DNA of 36,853 bases, taken from positions 1-36,853 of the forward strand of contig JAKPAM010000276.1 of NCBI GenBank assembly GCA_029779435.1, read 5' to 3'. The translations under genes and the position numbers were made by a program. The notes beneath the pieces were generated by a model. That model saw only the letters and a list, made by a program, of their open reading frames with translations, was not told where the DNA came from and made no database searches. Source of the DNA: Pseudomonadota bacterium. Lineage in GTDB: Bacteria > Pseudomonadota > Gammaproteobacteria > Burkholderiales > Burkholderiaceae_E. This document shows positions 1-8,548 of this stretch, one piece after another. The stretch's first letter is position 1. Each line of letters starts with the position of its first letter.

Positions 1-188
1 CGCAGCGGCAGGTCGCTCCAGCGCGCTCCGGAGCGCAGCACCCAGAGCACACCATTGACGAAGGTGCGATTATCGGCTGCTGTACGGCCTGGGTCGCTGG
101 CCTTGCCTGGGAGCAGAGCTTCAATTCGCTCCCATTGGGTGTTCGTCAGTTCGTAGCGGCTGGGCCGCAGATGCTTGGTCTTCAACAT
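1..188 (-). CDS. IS5-family transposase, N-terminal part (cut by window edge)
   Basis: Reading down from an ATG at 188 gives an open frame that runs off the window. It begins [20 protein letters not shown] and continues through a segment with [18 protein letters not shown]. The pattern 'R-Y-x-L-T-x-x-Q-W-x-x-I-x-x-L-LP' followed by 'N-x-x-F-(V/I)-x-x-(V/I)-L-W-(V/L)-L-R-(S/T)-G-x-x-W-x-D-LP' is the N-terminal DUF4096-type domain of IS5/IS427-group transposases. Only about 62 residues are visible. The DDE catalytic domain would lie left of the window, so it cannot be said whether the element is intact. A perfect 8-bp inverted repeat sits 15 bp upstream, possibly near the element's end. Confidence 0.8.
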   Translation of the reverse strand, partial: MLKTKHLRPSRYELTNTQWERIEALLPGKASDPGRTAADNRTFVNGVLWVLRSGARWSDLPL

Positions 189-202
189 CCGACCAAGATA
201 CT

Positions 203-222
203 GGCTGAATGTCGATTCAGCC
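203..222. repeat. 8-bp perfect inverted repeat with 4-nt loop
   Basis: GGCTGAAT and ATTCAGCC are separated by GTCG. The hairpin lies between the transposase start (188) and the toxin stop codon (258). It could terminate the toxin-antitoxin transcript or lie near the outer end of the insertion element. No run of T follows it on the minus strand. Confidence 0.45.
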
Positions 223-257
223 TAGCACTGTCTTCGCGATGACAGCGGCGGCGCGGC

Positions 258-668
258 TCATTCGTTCGCCGCGTTGTACGCTGCCTGCACGGCGCGCACG
301 AGCGAGGGATGCAGGACGCCGAGCTTGGGCGTCTGGCCGTGCGGTGCGGCCGGCGGTACCGAGAACCACTCGGTGCTGTAAGGCAGGTCCAAGGTCTGCC
401 TGAGGTCGAACTTCGTGTCGTAGCTCAGGCCCGCCGCCGTGTAGGCAACCGGGTTGCGTTCTCGCAGGATGGAGAACTCGCCGCGATACAGCGTCGTGGT
501 GCGCTGACTGGTTCCGTACGCCACCCGCACCGTGAACCGCGGCGCATCGTCATCGAAGACGGTCAGGATCAGCGCGGGACGCGGCTTCGGGCGGGGATGG
601 ATGTCGTCGGGAAAATGGCACCAGACGATCTCGCCAGCAGTGGGCTCGTCCCACCACTGATGAATCAC
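258..668 (-). CDS. PemK/MazF-like toxin
   Basis: 136 residues. The N-terminus has GEIVWCHFPDD (about 12-22) and KPRPALIL (about 28-35). This is the 'G-(D/E)-(V/I)-(V/W)-x-x-x-F-x-...-R-P-(A/V)-(L/V)' layout of the PemK/MazF fold, whose members are usually ribosome-independent mRNA interferases. It is somewhat longer than a typical MazF (about 110 residues). The start is GTG at 668, which overlaps the TGA of the upstream antitoxin by 4 nt (GTGA), so translation is probably coupled. The C-terminal half does not match anything I recognise. Toxin activity is inferred from fold and context. Confidence 0.72.
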   Translation of the reverse strand: MIHQWWDEPTAGEIVWCHFPDDIHPRPKPRPALILTVFDDDAPRFTVRVAYGTSQRTTTLYRGEFSILRERNPVAYTAAGLSYDTKFDLRQTLDLPYSTEWFSVPPAAPHGQTPKLGVLHPSLVRAVQAAYNAANE

Positions 669-952
669 GCGGTCTCCTTGTTGAAGAGACTCGAACGCAC
701 CGAGCGCTTCTCGCCCTGCGGGGCGCGCTTCTTGATCTGCCGGACCTGCCCCGCCGTCAGCGGCCCATCATCGGGCTCGTACTGCGGCAGCACCCGCACG
801 GCCAGTTCGTGCAGCGCCTGGTGAATGGCCTGGGTTTCGTCGACGCCCAGGTACTCGGCCAGGCGCTTGGCGGTCTCGCGCGTGACGCCGGACGTACTGT
901 CGACCGAGCGATAGCGGAAGGCGATCTGGTTCGCGGTGGTACGAGCAGGCAT
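665..952 (-). CDS. Putative antitoxin partner of the PemK-like toxin
   Basis: 95 residues from ATG 952, preceded by GGGAG at a spacing of about 7. A TTG start at 976 in the same frame is possible, but it has no ribosome site and would lie inside the promoter. The N-terminus (TTANQIAFRYRSVDSTSGV) could form a short strand. It is followed by helical segments (TRETAKRLAEYLGVDETQAI and HQALHELAVRVLP), a layout compatible with a ribbon-helix-helix or similar DNA-binding domain. The lysine/arginine-rich C-terminus could be the toxin-binding tail. I do not recognise a named antitoxin family. The assignment rests on the 4-nt overlap with the toxin gene and the palindromic promoter. Confidence 0.6.
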   Translation of the reverse strand: MPARTTANQIAFRYRSVDSTSGVTRETAKRLAEYLGVDETQAIHQALHELAVRVLPQYEPDDGPLTAGQVRQIKKRAPQGEKRSVRSSLFNKETA

Positions 953-967
953 CCGAGACTCCCAATG

Positions 968-1005
968 GATATACAAAAGATATCTATATCGCCGTCCGGC
1001 GTCAA
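968..1005 (-). promoter_or_regulatory. Promoter and likely autoregulatory operator of the toxin-antitoxin pair
   Basis: On the minus strand there is TTGACG (1005-1000), a 17-nt spacer and TATCTT (982-977), a good sigma70-type pair in otherwise very GC-rich DNA. The -10 element lies inside overlapping dyads: GATATA at 968-973 is the reverse complement of TATATC at 985-990, and AGATATCT at 978-985 is a perfect palindrome. The expected transcript start, near 970, leaves about 18 nt to the antitoxin ATG. Palindromes over the -10 are typical of antitoxin-repressed promoters. Confidence 0.6.
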
Positions 1006-1033
1006 GGCATTGCAGCGGGTCGGCAAACAGCCG

Positions 1034-1774
1034 TCAACGGCGCTTGAGCGCCTCGACTTCCTGCTCCAACCGTTCGACCCGTTCGAGCAGGCTCGCGAAC
1101 AACGCCGCATCGGCATCGGACAGGGATCCGGCGGCCGGCGTTCCGAAGGCCGGCGCTCCAGCGGCAGGCACGCCGGTGCCCGGCGCTCCGACGGCTTGCA
1201 CGTCACCGCCGTCTCGCGTACCGCTGCCCGCATGACCGCCCGCCCCCGCACCTGCCGCCGCCTCGGCCGGTTCGCCGCACAGCCTATGCATCCAGCGGTT
1301 CTCGCGCGCACCGGGCTGGCGCGCCAGTTCGACGACTAGCGCACCATCCTCGCGGTCGCGCAGCTCGGCCAGGAAAGCCTCGACGCTGGAGATGTCGACG
1401 AAGCGGTGCAGCCGGTCGCAGTGCAGCCGCAGCTCGCCCGCCGTCTGCGGGCCGCGCAGGCACAGCATCGCCAGCAGCGCGACCGATTGCGACGGCAGCC
1501 CCAGCACGCGGCCGACGTTGTGCGCGTAGCGCATCGTGCGGCCGCCGCTCGATTCGATGACCAGCGATGCGCGGCGCAGGTCGTCGAGCACGTCGCGCAC
1601 TTCGCTCTCGCTGGCGTTCATCACCGGGTCGCGGCTGCTCTTCTGGTTGCAGCCGGACGTCAACGCGTTCAGCGTCAGCGGATACGTGTCCGGAACGGTC
1701 TTTTCCTTCTCGACGAGAACGCCGAGTACGCGCGCCTGCAGCGGCGTCAGTTCGGGAATCGGATGCGCGGTCAT
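1034..1774 (-). CDS. yceH: YceH family protein (DUF480)
   Basis: 246 residues from ATG 1774. The N-terminal motif [21 protein letters not shown], then [20 protein letters not shown], is the signature of the DUF480/YceH family, which folds as two winged helices. The function is not established. Conserved sequence runs to about residue 170 (RWMHRLCGE). A low-complexity Ala/Gly/Pro linker follows, then a C-terminal heptad-like segment ([19 protein letters not shown]), probably a short coiled coil. It is transcribed divergently from the gcv operon. Confidence 0.9.
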   Translation of the reverse strand: MTAHPIPELTPLQARVLGVLVEKEKTVPDTYPLTLNALTSGCNQKSSRDPVMNASESEVRDVLDDLRRASLVIESSGGRTMRYAHNVGRVLGLPSQSVALLAMLCLRGPQTAGELRLHCDRLHRFVDISSVEAFLAELRDREDGALVVELARQPGARENRWMHRLCGEPAEAAAGAGAGGHAGSGTRDGGDVQAVGAPGTGVPAAGAPAFGTPAAGSLSDADAALFASLLERVERLEQEVEALKRR

Positions 1775-1873
1775 GGTCGGCTCGTGGCGTCGCGGCCGGG
1801 TCGGCGCGACAGGTTCGGTCAGCGCGACAGGATACCCGCTGCGCCGCGCGATCCAGACGCCGCCCCTGCCGTG

Positions 1874-1902
1874 TTGACAGCCGCAGGGCGCTTTGGCACT
1901 GT
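1874..1902 (+). promoter_or_regulatory. Candidate gcv promoter
   Basis: A perfect TTGACA at 1874-1879 is followed after 17 nt by CACTGT (1897-1902), a poor -10. It is placed so that a transcript would start shortly before the glycine riboswitch. The evidence is the -35 and the position only. Confidence 0.35.
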
Positions 1903-1926
1903 AGCCGCTTGCCTATCGACTGCGGT

Positions 1927-2133
1927 GGGAGAGACCGCCGTCGCGCCAGCGAAGGCGGCGCCGAAGGTGTATCGCCCCGAAAACTCTCAGGCAAAAGAAC
2001 TTCCGCAGATCAGGCACTCTGGAGAGAAGGACGAGCACGCCCGCGCGCGTGTGATCGCCTCGCCGAAGGAACAAGCCCGGCCGCCTCGCGGCCATGCCGG
2101 GTGAATCTCTCAGGCAAAAGGACAGAGGGGGCT
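1927..2133 (+). promoter_or_regulatory. Tandem glycine riboswitch
   Basis: Two successive gcvT-type aptamers are visible. The first runs from GGGAGAGA (1927) through GCCGAAGG to CTCTCAGGCAAAAGAAC (1984-2000). The second begins at CTCTGGAGAG (2017-2026), has CGCCGAAGGAACAAG, and ends with CTCTCAGGCAAAAGGACAGAGGGG. The repeated CTCTCAGGCAAAAG core is diagnostic of the glycine riboswitch. In this class the two aptamers bind glycine and usually switch the downstream cleavage genes on. The gcvH ribosome site lies about 25 nt beyond the second aptamer, so control of translation is plausible. Confidence 0.95.
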
Positions 2134-2168
2134 CCAATCAACGTCGTCGATCCGACAGGAGCCCTCCT

Positions 2169-2558
2169 TTGTCCACCCCGAATCCCACCGACCTGAAATA
2201 CACGTCCTCGCACGAATGGCTGCGCGTCGAATCCGACGGCACGGCCACGATCGGCATCACCGCCCATGCACAGGAAGCGCTCGGCGAACTCGTGTACGTC
2301 GAGCTGCCGGACGTCGGCCGCGTGCTGGCCGCCGGCGAAGCCTGCGTGGTCGTCGAATCGACGAAGGCCGCGTCGGACGTCTATGCGCCGGTCGCCGGCA
2401 CCGTGACCGCGATCAACGACGCGCTGGCCGATGCGCCGCAGACCGTCAACGATTCGCCGTACGACGCGGGCTGGCTGTTCAAGCTCACGCCGGCCGACCC
2501 GTCGCAAGCGGCGGGCCTGCTGTCGGCCGCCGACTACGCCGCCCACGAACAATCCTGA
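2169..2558 (+). CDS. gcvH: Glycine cleavage system H protein
   Basis: 129 residues, the usual length. The start is TTG at 2169, chosen because GGAG lies 7 nt upstream and the H-protein sequence begins directly ([13 protein letters not shown]). Earlier in-frame codons would lie inside the riboswitch. The lipoyl domain carries the motif [15 protein letters not shown], with the lipoyl-accepting lysine at residue 66. The lipoyl arm shuttles the aminomethyl group from P protein to T protein and is then reoxidised by L protein, which is not in this window. It is the first gene of gcvH-gcvP-gcvT and is separated from gcvP by only 7 nt. Confidence 0.96.
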   Translation: MSTPNPTDLKYTSSHEWLRVESDGTATIGITAHAQEALGELVYVELPDVGRVLAAGEACVVVESTKAASDVYAPVAGTVTAINDALADAPQTVNDSPYDAGWLFKLTPADPSQAAGLLSAADYAAHEQS

Positions 2559-2565
2559 GGCCGCG

Positions 2566-5547
2566 ATGTCCGCAAGAGAACCGATCGGCCGAGGGCTGGA
2601 CAGCCTGTTCGGCCAGGACGAATTCCACGCCCGCCATCTGGGTCCCGACGAAGCGCAACAGGCCGCGATGCTCGCGCGGCTCGGCTATGCCGACCGCGCC
2701 TCGCTGATCCGCGATACCGTGCCGGCATCGATCATGATGGACCGGCCGCTGGCCTTGCCGGCGCCGGCCACCGAAGCCGACGCGCTGGCCGAACTGCGGG
2801 CGATCGCGCAGCGCAACGAGACCTGGCGCAGCTACATCGGCGCCGGCTATCACGGCACGCTGACGCCCGAGCCGATCCGCCGCAACGTGCTCGAAAACCC
2901 GGGCTGGTACACGGCGTACACGCCCTACCAGGCCGAGGTCGCGCAGGGCCGGCTCGAAGCGCTGCTGAACTTCCAGCAGATGATCATCGACCTGACCGGG
3001 CTGCCGGTGGCCAACGCATCGCTGCTCGATGAAGCGACGGCCGCCGCCGAAGCGATGGGCGTGTGCCGGCGCGCGTCGCGCCATCCGTCGGCGCGCTTCT
3101 TCGTCGACGCGGCCGTTCATCCGCAGGTACTGGCGGTGATCCGCACGCGCGCGACGTGGATGGGCATCGAGGTCGTCGTCGGCGATGCCGACACCACGCT
3201 GCGCGCCGGCACGCTGGGCGACGGCAAGCATGCGGATGCCGGCTTCTTCGGCGCTTACCTGCAGACACCGGACACCGAGGGACGCGTGCGCGACGTCGGC
3301 CCGGCGATCGACGCGCTGCACGGCATCGGCGCCAAGGCCTGCGTCGGCACCGACCCGCTGGCGCTGCTGCTGATGAAAGCCCCGGGCGCGATGGGCACCC
3401 AGGGCGCCGACATCGTCGTCGGTTCGGCACAGCGCTTCGGCGTGCCGATGGGTTATGGCGGCCCGCACGCCGCGTTCATGGCCGCGCGCGGCGATCTGCT
3501 GCGCAGCGTGCCCGGCCGGATCATCGGGGTGTCGAAGGACGCGGCCGGCAACGTGGCGCTGCGCATGGCGCTGCAGACGCGCGAGCAGCACATCCGCCGC
3601 GACAAGGCGACCAGCAACATCTGCACGGCGCAGGCGCTGCTGGCCAACATGGCGGGCTTCTACGCGGTCTGGCACGGGCCGGACGGGCTGCGCCGCATCG
3701 CGCTGCGGGTCAACGCGCTGACGCGGCTGCTGGCCGCGCGCATCGCCGAAGGCGGCGGCCCCGCGCCCCGTCATGCCCACTACTTCGACACGCTGGCGTT
3801 CGACACCGGCGCGCAGACCGACGCGATCGTCGTGCGCGCGGACGCCGCGCGGATCAACCTGCGCCGGCTCGGCCCCCAGGCGCTGGCCGTCAGTCTCGAC
3901 GAAACGGTGTCGCTGCGCGACGTCGCCGACCTGGTCGGCGTGTTCACCGGCCGGGACGTCGATGCCGAGGCGCTGCGCGCGGCCGGCGCGGCGCTGTCGA
4001 TCAAGCCGGCGTCGCTGCCCGACGCGCTGCGCCGCACCGACGCGGTGCTGACGCACGCGGTGTTCAACCGCCACCGCAGCGAGACCGAGTTCGTCCGCTA
4101 CCTGAAGAAGCTGGAGAACCGCGACCTGTCGCTCGTGCACTCGATGATCGCGCTGGGCTCGTGCACGATGAAGCTGAATGCGGCGTCCGAAATGGCGCCG
4201 GTTACCTGGCCGGCCTTCGCCGACCTGCATCCGTTCGTGCCGCCCGGCCAGGCCGCCGGCTACACGGAGATGATCGACCAGCTCGGCCGCTGGCTGGCCG
4301 AGATCACCGGCTTCCACAGCGTGTCGTTCCAGCCGAACTCGGGCGCGCAGGGCGAGTACGCGGGGCTGCTGGCGATCCGCCACTACCTGGCCTCGATCGG
4401 CCAGGGTGGGCGCGACGTCTGCCTGATCCCGGCCTCGGCGCACGGCACGAACCCGGCCACCGCCAGCATGATGGGCCTGCGGGTCGTCGTCGTCGCCTGC
4501 GATGCGCAGGGCAACATCGAGGTCGGCGATCTGAGGGCCAAGCTGGCGGCCCACGACGGCAAGGTGGCGGCGCTGATGGTCACCTACCCGTCGACGCACG
4601 GCGTGTTCGAGACGTCGATCCGCGAGATCTGCGAGCTCGTTCACGCGGCCGGCGCGCAGGTGTACATGGACGGCGCGAACCTGAACGCGCAGGCCGGCCT
4701 GACGCAGCCGGGGTTGATCGGCGCGGACGTGTGCCACATGAACCTGCACAAGACGTTCTGCATTCCGCACGGCGGCGGCGGCCCGGGCATGGGGCCGATC
4801 GCGGTGGCCGAGCACCTGGCGCCGTTCCTGGCCAGCGATCCTTACCCCGATGCGACGCACGGCGGCCCGGCCGCGGGAAGCGGCGGCGGTGGTGGCGGTA
4901 ATGGCTCGGTATCGGCCGCGCCGTACGGCAGCGCGCTGATCCTGACGATCTCGTGGATGTATCTGCGGATGATGGGCGGCGACGGCGTGCGCAAGGCGAC
5001 CGAGGTCGCGATCCTGAACGCCAACTACGTGGCCGCGCGGCTGGCCGGCGCGTTCCCGGTGCTGTACACGGGCGCCAACGGCCGCGTCGCGCACGAGTGC
5101 ATCCTGGACCTGCGGCACATCAAGAGCGAGTACGGCGTCACCGCCGAGGACGTGGCCAAGCGGCTGATCGATTACGGCTTCCATGCGCCGACGCTGTCGT
5201 TCCCGGTGGCCGATACGCTGATGATCGAGCCGACCGAGTCCGAATCCAAGGCCGAGCTGGATCGCTTCTGCGACGCGATGCTGGCGATCCACGGCGAGCT
5301 ACAGGCGATCGCGCGCGGCGACCTGGACCGCGCCGACAACCCGCTCAAGCACGCGCCGCACACGGCCGCCGAACTGGCCGGCGACTGGCCGCACGCGTAT
5401 TCGCGCGAACAGGCGGCCTACCCGCTGCCGTGGCTGCGCGAGGCCAAGTTCTGGCCGCACGTCAAGCGCGTGGACAACGCGGCCGGCGACCGCACGCTGG
5501 TCTGCACGTGTCCGCCCGTATCGGCCTACGAGTCGAACGATGAGTAG
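2566..5547 (+). CDS. gcvP: Glycine dehydrogenase (decarboxylating), P protein
   Basis: 993 residues from ATG 2566, a few nt after TGAGG that overlaps the gcvH stop. This is the long, single-chain P protein: two homologous halves in one chain, with a PLP-binding C-terminal half. Motifs include [15 protein letters not shown] near the N-terminus, [31 protein letters not shown] and [18 protein letters not shown], where Lys729 is the expected PLP lysine. It decarboxylates glycine and passes the aminomethyl group to lipoyl-GcvH. An unusual glycine-rich stretch (six consecutive Gly near residues 773-778, within about 766-786) interrupts the region before VSAAPYGSA. The stop codon lies within a 12-bp tandem repeat. 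Confidence 0.97.
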   Translation: MSAREPIGRGLDSLFGQDEFHARHLGPDEAQQAAMLARLGYADRASLIRDTVPASIMMDRPLALPAPATEADALAELRAIAQRNETWRSYIGAGYHGTLTPEPIRRNVLENPGWYTAYTPYQAEVAQGRLEALLNFQQMIIDLTGLPVANASLLDEATAAAEAMGVCRRASRHPSARFFVDAAVHPQVLAVIRTRATWMGIEVVVGDADTTLRAGTLGDGKHADAGFFGAYLQTPDTEGRVRDVGPAIDALHGIGAKACVGTDPLALLLMKAPGAMGTQGADIVVGSAQRFGVPMGYGGPHAAFMAARGDLLRSVPGRIIGVSKDAAGNVALRMALQTREQHIRRDKATSNICTAQALLANMAGFYAVWHGPDGLRRIALRVNALTRLLAARIAEGGGPAPRHAHYFDTLAFDTGAQTDAIVVRADAARINLRRLGPQALAVSLDETVSLRDVADLVGVFTGRDVDAEALRAAGAALSIKPASLPDALRRTDAVLTHAVFNRHRSETEFVRYLKKLENRDLSLVHSMIALGSCTMKLNAASEMAPVTWPAFADLHPFVPPGQAAGYTEMIDQLGRWLAEITGFHSVSFQPNSGAQGEYAGLLAIRHYLASIGQGGRDVCLIPASAHGTNPATASMMGLRVVVVACDAQGNIEVGDLRAKLAAHDGKVAALMVTYPSTHGVFETSIREICELVHAAGAQVYMDGANLNAQAGLTQPGLIGADVCHMNLHKTFCIPHGGGGPGMGPIAVAEHLAPFLASDPYPDATHGGPAAGSGGGGGGNGSVSAAPYGSALILTISWMYLRMMGGDGVRKATEVAILNANYVAARLAGAFPVLYTGANGRVAHECILDLRHIKSEYGVTAEDVAKRLIDYGFHAPTLSFPVADTLMIEPTESESKAELDRFCDAMLAIHGELQAIARGDLDRADNPLKHAPHTAAELAGDWPHAYSREQAAYPLPWLREAKFWPHVKRVDNAAGDRTLVCTCPPVSAYESNDE

Positions 5548-5632
5548 GACGATAAGCGGGACGATGAGCAGAACGATGAACGGGGCGATGAGCAGGACGC
5601 CGGATACGACCACGAACAGGACGACGAGAGCA
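5537..5632. repeat. Degenerate 12-bp tandem repeat between gcvP and gcvT
   Basis: Eight consecutive 12-mers fit one register: ACGATGAGTAGG, ACGATAAGCGGG, ACGATGAGCAGA, ACGATGAACGGG, GCGATGAGCAGG, ACGCCGGATACG, ACCACGAACAGG, ACGACGAGAGCA. The first five are close copies; the last three are eroded. The gcvP stop codon (TAG, 5545-5547) is in the first unit. The array fills almost all of the gap to gcvT. Confidence 0.85.
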
Positions 5633-5639
5633 CTTAGCC

Positions 5640-6812
5640 ATGAGTGATGCCCCCACCCCTTCGCTGACCCTGCCGCTGGCGGCGCTGCATCGCGAACTGG
5701 GCGCCAAGATGGGCCCGTTCGCCGGCTACGACATGCCGATCCAGTACCCGGCGGGCCTGAAGAACGAGCATCTGTCGACGCGCCGGTCGGCCGGCCTGTT
5801 CGACGTCTCGCACATGGGCCAACTGACGGTGAGCTGCGCGGCCGGACGCGCGACGCTGCATCGCGAACTCGAGGCGGCGCTGCCGATCGACTTCGACGGC
5901 TGGCCGGCGGGCCTGCAGAAGTACTCGTACCTGCTGAACGCGCAAGGCGGCATCGAAGACGACCTGATGCTGATCGACCTCGGCGACACGGTGCGCATCA
6001 TCGTCAACGCCGGCAACCGCGAGCACGACCTGGCGCTGTTGCGGGCCGCGTGTCCGTCGCTGCGCTTCGAGTGGGTCGACGCCGCGCTGCTCGCGCTGCA
6101 GGGTCCGCAGGCCGAGGCCGTGCTCGCGGCGTTCGATCCGGTCGCCGCGGCTATGCATTTCATGCAGTCGGCGACGCTGTCGCTGCTCGGCGTGCCGTGC
6201 CTGGCGACGCGGTCCGGCTACACGGGCGAGGACGGCTACGAGATCTCGGTGCCGACGGCCGAGGCCGAGCGCATCGCGCGCGCGTTGCTGGCGGCCGGCG
6301 GCGGCGAGGTCGTCGCGCCGGTCGGGCTGGGCGCGCGCGACACGCTGCGGCTCGAAGCCGGCCTGCCGCTGCACGGAAACGACATCGACCCGACGCGCAC
6401 CCCGGTCGAGGCCGGGCTGGCGTTCGCGATCCCGAAGTCGCGGCGCGCGGGCGGCGCCAAGGCCGGCGGGTTTCCGGGGGCGGCGACCGTGCTCGCGCAA
6501 CTGGCCGACGGCGCACCGCGCAAGCTGGTGGGGCTGGTCTCGGACGCGCCGGTACCGATCCGCGCGCATACGTCGCTGATCGACGCCGACGAGCGCGTCG
6601 TCGGCGAAGTCACCAGCGGCACGGTATCGCCGACGCTGGGCAAGCCGGTGATGCTCGCGTACGTCGAGCGCGACGCGCTGCCCGGTGCCGCTGCCAGTGC
6701 TGGTGCCGCTGCGGACGGAGCACGGCCGGCCCCGCGCGCGGTGGTCCGCGACAAACGGCTGGCGCTGCGCTGGCAGCCGTTGCCGTTCGTGCCGAAGCGC
6801 TACAAGCGGTGA
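5640..6812 (+). CDS. gcvT: Aminomethyltransferase, glycine cleavage T protein
   Basis: 390 residues from ATG 5640. GcvT transfers the methylene group from the GcvH aminomethyl-lipoyl arm to tetrahydrofolate and releases ammonia. Family motifs: MGPFAGYDMPIQYPAG near the N-terminus, LFDVSHMGQ (about 54-62), YTGEDGYEISVP (about 194-205) and GLGARDTLRLEAGLPLHGND. It is slightly longer than usual because of an Ala-rich stretch near residues 343-362 (LPGAAASAGAAADGARPAPR) before the conserved C-terminus. The gene order H-P-T differs from the common T-H-P. The 12-bp repeat array lies directly upstream. Confidence 0.96.
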   Translation: MSDAPTPSLTLPLAALHRELGAKMGPFAGYDMPIQYPAGLKNEHLSTRRSAGLFDVSHMGQLTVSCAAGRATLHRELEAALPIDFDGWPAGLQKYSYLLNAQGGIEDDLMLIDLGDTVRIIVNAGNREHDLALLRAACPSLRFEWVDAALLALQGPQAEAVLAAFDPVAAAMHFMQSATLSLLGVPCLATRSGYTGEDGYEISVPTAEAERIARALLAAGGGEVVAPVGLGARDTLRLEAGLPLHGNDIDPTRTPVEAGLAFAIPKSRRAGGAKAGGFPGAATVLAQLADGAPRKLVGLVSDAPVPIRAHTSLIDADERVVGEVTSGTVSPTLGKPVMLAYVERDALPGAAASAGAAADGARPAPRAVVRDKRLALRWQPLPFVPKRYKR

Positions 6813-6870
6813 CCGGCCTAAGCACCCGTGGATGAATCGGCCGTATCTCTCGAACGCCGCTGATTGGTTC

Positions 6871-6890
6871 ACGGGTTCTCAGGCACCCGT
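6871..6890. terminator. Weak hairpin between convergent gcvT and the IclR gene
   Basis: ACGGGT and ACCCGT form a 6-bp stem with an 8-nt loop. The stem overlaps the last codons of the minus-strand IclR gene. There is no T-run, so the terminator role is a guess from its position at the convergence point. Confidence 0.25.
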
Positions 6891-7715
6891 ACGCGCGGTC
6901 TCGTGCGTGAAGGCTTCGACCAGGCCTTTGCCGAGCGCGAGCAGTTCGCTCGCGTAGACATCCTGCCGGTGCGCCGAATCGACCGGATAGCTGAGGTTCA
7001 GCGCATGGACGCGCAGGCCGGGCAGCCTGAGCGGCATCGCCATCGAAATCAGTTCGCCCTGGCGGTACTTGGCTTCGCACCAGCCGGCCTCGTCGACCTG
7101 CGCGATCGACGCGCGGATCTGCGTCGCCAACGGCGGCCAGTCGTCACCGTAGCGCCGGGACAACAGGCGCAGGCTCGCCTGCCGGTCGTGCTCGTCCAGA
7201 GCAGCCAGCCAGGCCCGGCCCAGCGCCGTCTCCGCCACGGGGATCCGCATGCCCGGCAGCGCGCGGCGAAACAGGCCCAGGCGATTGCGGCGGATCGAGT
7301 CCAGGTAGACCATGTCGCCCCAATCCTCGACGGCCAGGCCGACGTTGGTCGACAGCCTGTCGGCGACGCCGCGCATGTGCGGCAGCGCCAGCTTCAGGAT
7401 CCGCGCGCCGCTGCGCACGTTGGCTCCCAGCGTCCATAGCGGCGGCCCCAGGCGGTAAGTGGCCGACGCGATGTGGTAATCGAGGAAGCCGGCGTCGACC
7501 AGCGTGCGCGTCAGGCGGCTGACTGTCGAGCGAGGCAGTCCCGAGAACGCCGCCAGCTCGGCGTTGGACAAGGCGGTGATGCCGCCGCGGAACGCGCGCA
7601 GCAGCAGCAGGCCGCGCGACAGGCTGCGGCTGCCGGGCGTGTCGCGCACGAAGCTGCCGCTCTCGCGCGTGCGACGCCTCGACGATTTGTCCTCGGGATC
7701 CGCCGACCCGGCCAT
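6879..7715 (-). CDS. IclR-family transcriptional regulator
   Basis: 278 residues from ATG 7715. The N-terminal winged helix (about 31-95) includes SLSRGLLLLRAF, then NAELAAFSGLPRSTVSRLTR (51-70), then TLVDAGFL. It is followed by the IclR effector domain (about 100-265) with GLAVEDWGDMVYLD and LGRAWLAAL. The start codon overlaps the TGA of the upstream hydrolase gene by one base (TGATG), so the two are probably translated together. IclR proteins sense small acids or aromatic compounds and often control adjacent catabolic genes. The paired TTCCG-N5-CGGAA sites at 10482 and 11983 are candidate targets. The effector is unknown. Confidence 0.9.
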   Translation of the reverse strand: MAGSADPEDKSSRRRTRESGSFVRDTPGSRSLSRGLLLLRAFRGGITALSNAELAAFSGLPRSTVSRLTRTLVDAGFLDYHIASATYRLGPPLWTLGANVRSGARILKLALPHMRGVADRLSTNVGLAVEDWGDMVYLDSIRRNRLGLFRRALPGMRIPVAETALGRAWLAALDEHDRQASLRLLSRRYGDDWPPLATQIRASIAQVDEAGWCEAKYRQGELISMAMPLRLPGLRVHALNLSYPVDSAHRQDVYASELLALGKGLVEAFTHETARTGA

Positions 7716-8464
7716 CAACGGGGAAGCGTTCGCCCGAACAGGTCGAACAAGCGCTCCCAGTGTCGCTCGGCGGACGCCTTGTGGTACACGCGGCGGTTCG
7801 GGAACGCGAAGCCGTGCTCGGACTCCGGGTAGAACTCGATGCGCCCTTTGAACGCCTTGGCGTCGATCTTCGACTGGATCAGGTCGAGCGCCTCCTTGGT
7901 GACGTAGTGATCGTGCTCGGCGCACGCGAAGTACATCTCGCCGCGGATCTGCTCGGCCAGCAGGTGCGCCGAATCGGGCAGATCGGTGACCAGACGCGCG
8001 CCGTATACCGAAGCCGACGCGGCGATCCGGTCCGGGAACGCCCCCGCGCAGCGGAACACCAGGCGACCGCTGAGGCAATAACCGACGATGCCGACGCGAT
8101 CCGAACGCGACGCAGGATCGCTGTCGAGGAGGTCGAGCATCGCCGCGGTGTCCTGCTCGACCATCGTGTTCGACAACGAACGGTTCAGTGTCCACATCAG
8201 GTCGTACTTCTCGGCATAAGCGGGATCGCGAAGCCGATCGGCTTCGATGTCGACGCTGCGCGCCAGGCGGTAGTACAGGTTCGGCATCAGCACGTAGTAG
8301 CCGACGGTGGCGATCCGCCGGGCCATGTCGCACAGCTCCTCGCGGATCCCGACCGAATCCATGTACAGGATCACCGTCGGGTGCGGACCCGGACGATCCG
8401 GGTGGAAGATCCAACTGTTCATCCGACCATCGCGGGTTTCGATGTCGACGACGCGTTCCTGCAT
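7715..8464 (-). CDS. Dienelactone hydrolase family protein
   Basis: 249 residues from ATG 8464, with AAGGAG about 6 nt upstream. This is an alpha/beta hydrolase of the dienelactone hydrolase family. The nucleophile elbow is GYCLSG with Cys130, and Asp185 (AEHDHY) and His217 (SEHGFAF) complete a Cys-Asp-His triad in the expected order. The early segment HPTVILYMDSVGIREEL fits the family's oxyanion region. It probably hydrolyses an ester, lactone or thioester intermediate of the pathway encoded by its neighbours. The actual substrate cannot be read from sequence. The final base of its stop overlaps the IclR start. Confidence 0.88.
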   Translation of the reverse strand: MQERVVDIETRDGRMNSWIFHPDRPGPHPTVILYMDSVGIREELCDMARRIATVGYYVLMPNLYYRLARSVDIEADRLRDPAYAEKYDLMWTLNRSLSNTMVEQDTAAMLDLLDSDPASRSDRVGIVGYCLSGRLVFRCAGAFPDRIAASASVYGARLVTDLPDSAHLLAEQIRGEMYFACAEHDHYVTKEALDLIQSKIDAKAFKGRIEFYPESEHGFAFPNRRVYHKASAERHWERLFDLFGRTLPR

Positions 8465-8548
8465 GATGTCTCCTTCGTCCGTGTACTAATGAGGGCTGCC
8501 GTGAGGGGCCCGTCGTGATGATCGCATCGGGCGGCGGGCGTCCGCCGG

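Noticed and set aside
665-976. TTG start of the antitoxin at 976
   Set aside because: It would lie at the promoter and has no ribosome site. ATG 952 has GGGAG at good spacing.
2485-5292. Very long open frame on the minus strand opposite gcvP
   Set aside because: It is antisense to a clear P protein, Arg/His/Gln-rich without family motifs, and typical of GC-rich antisense frames.
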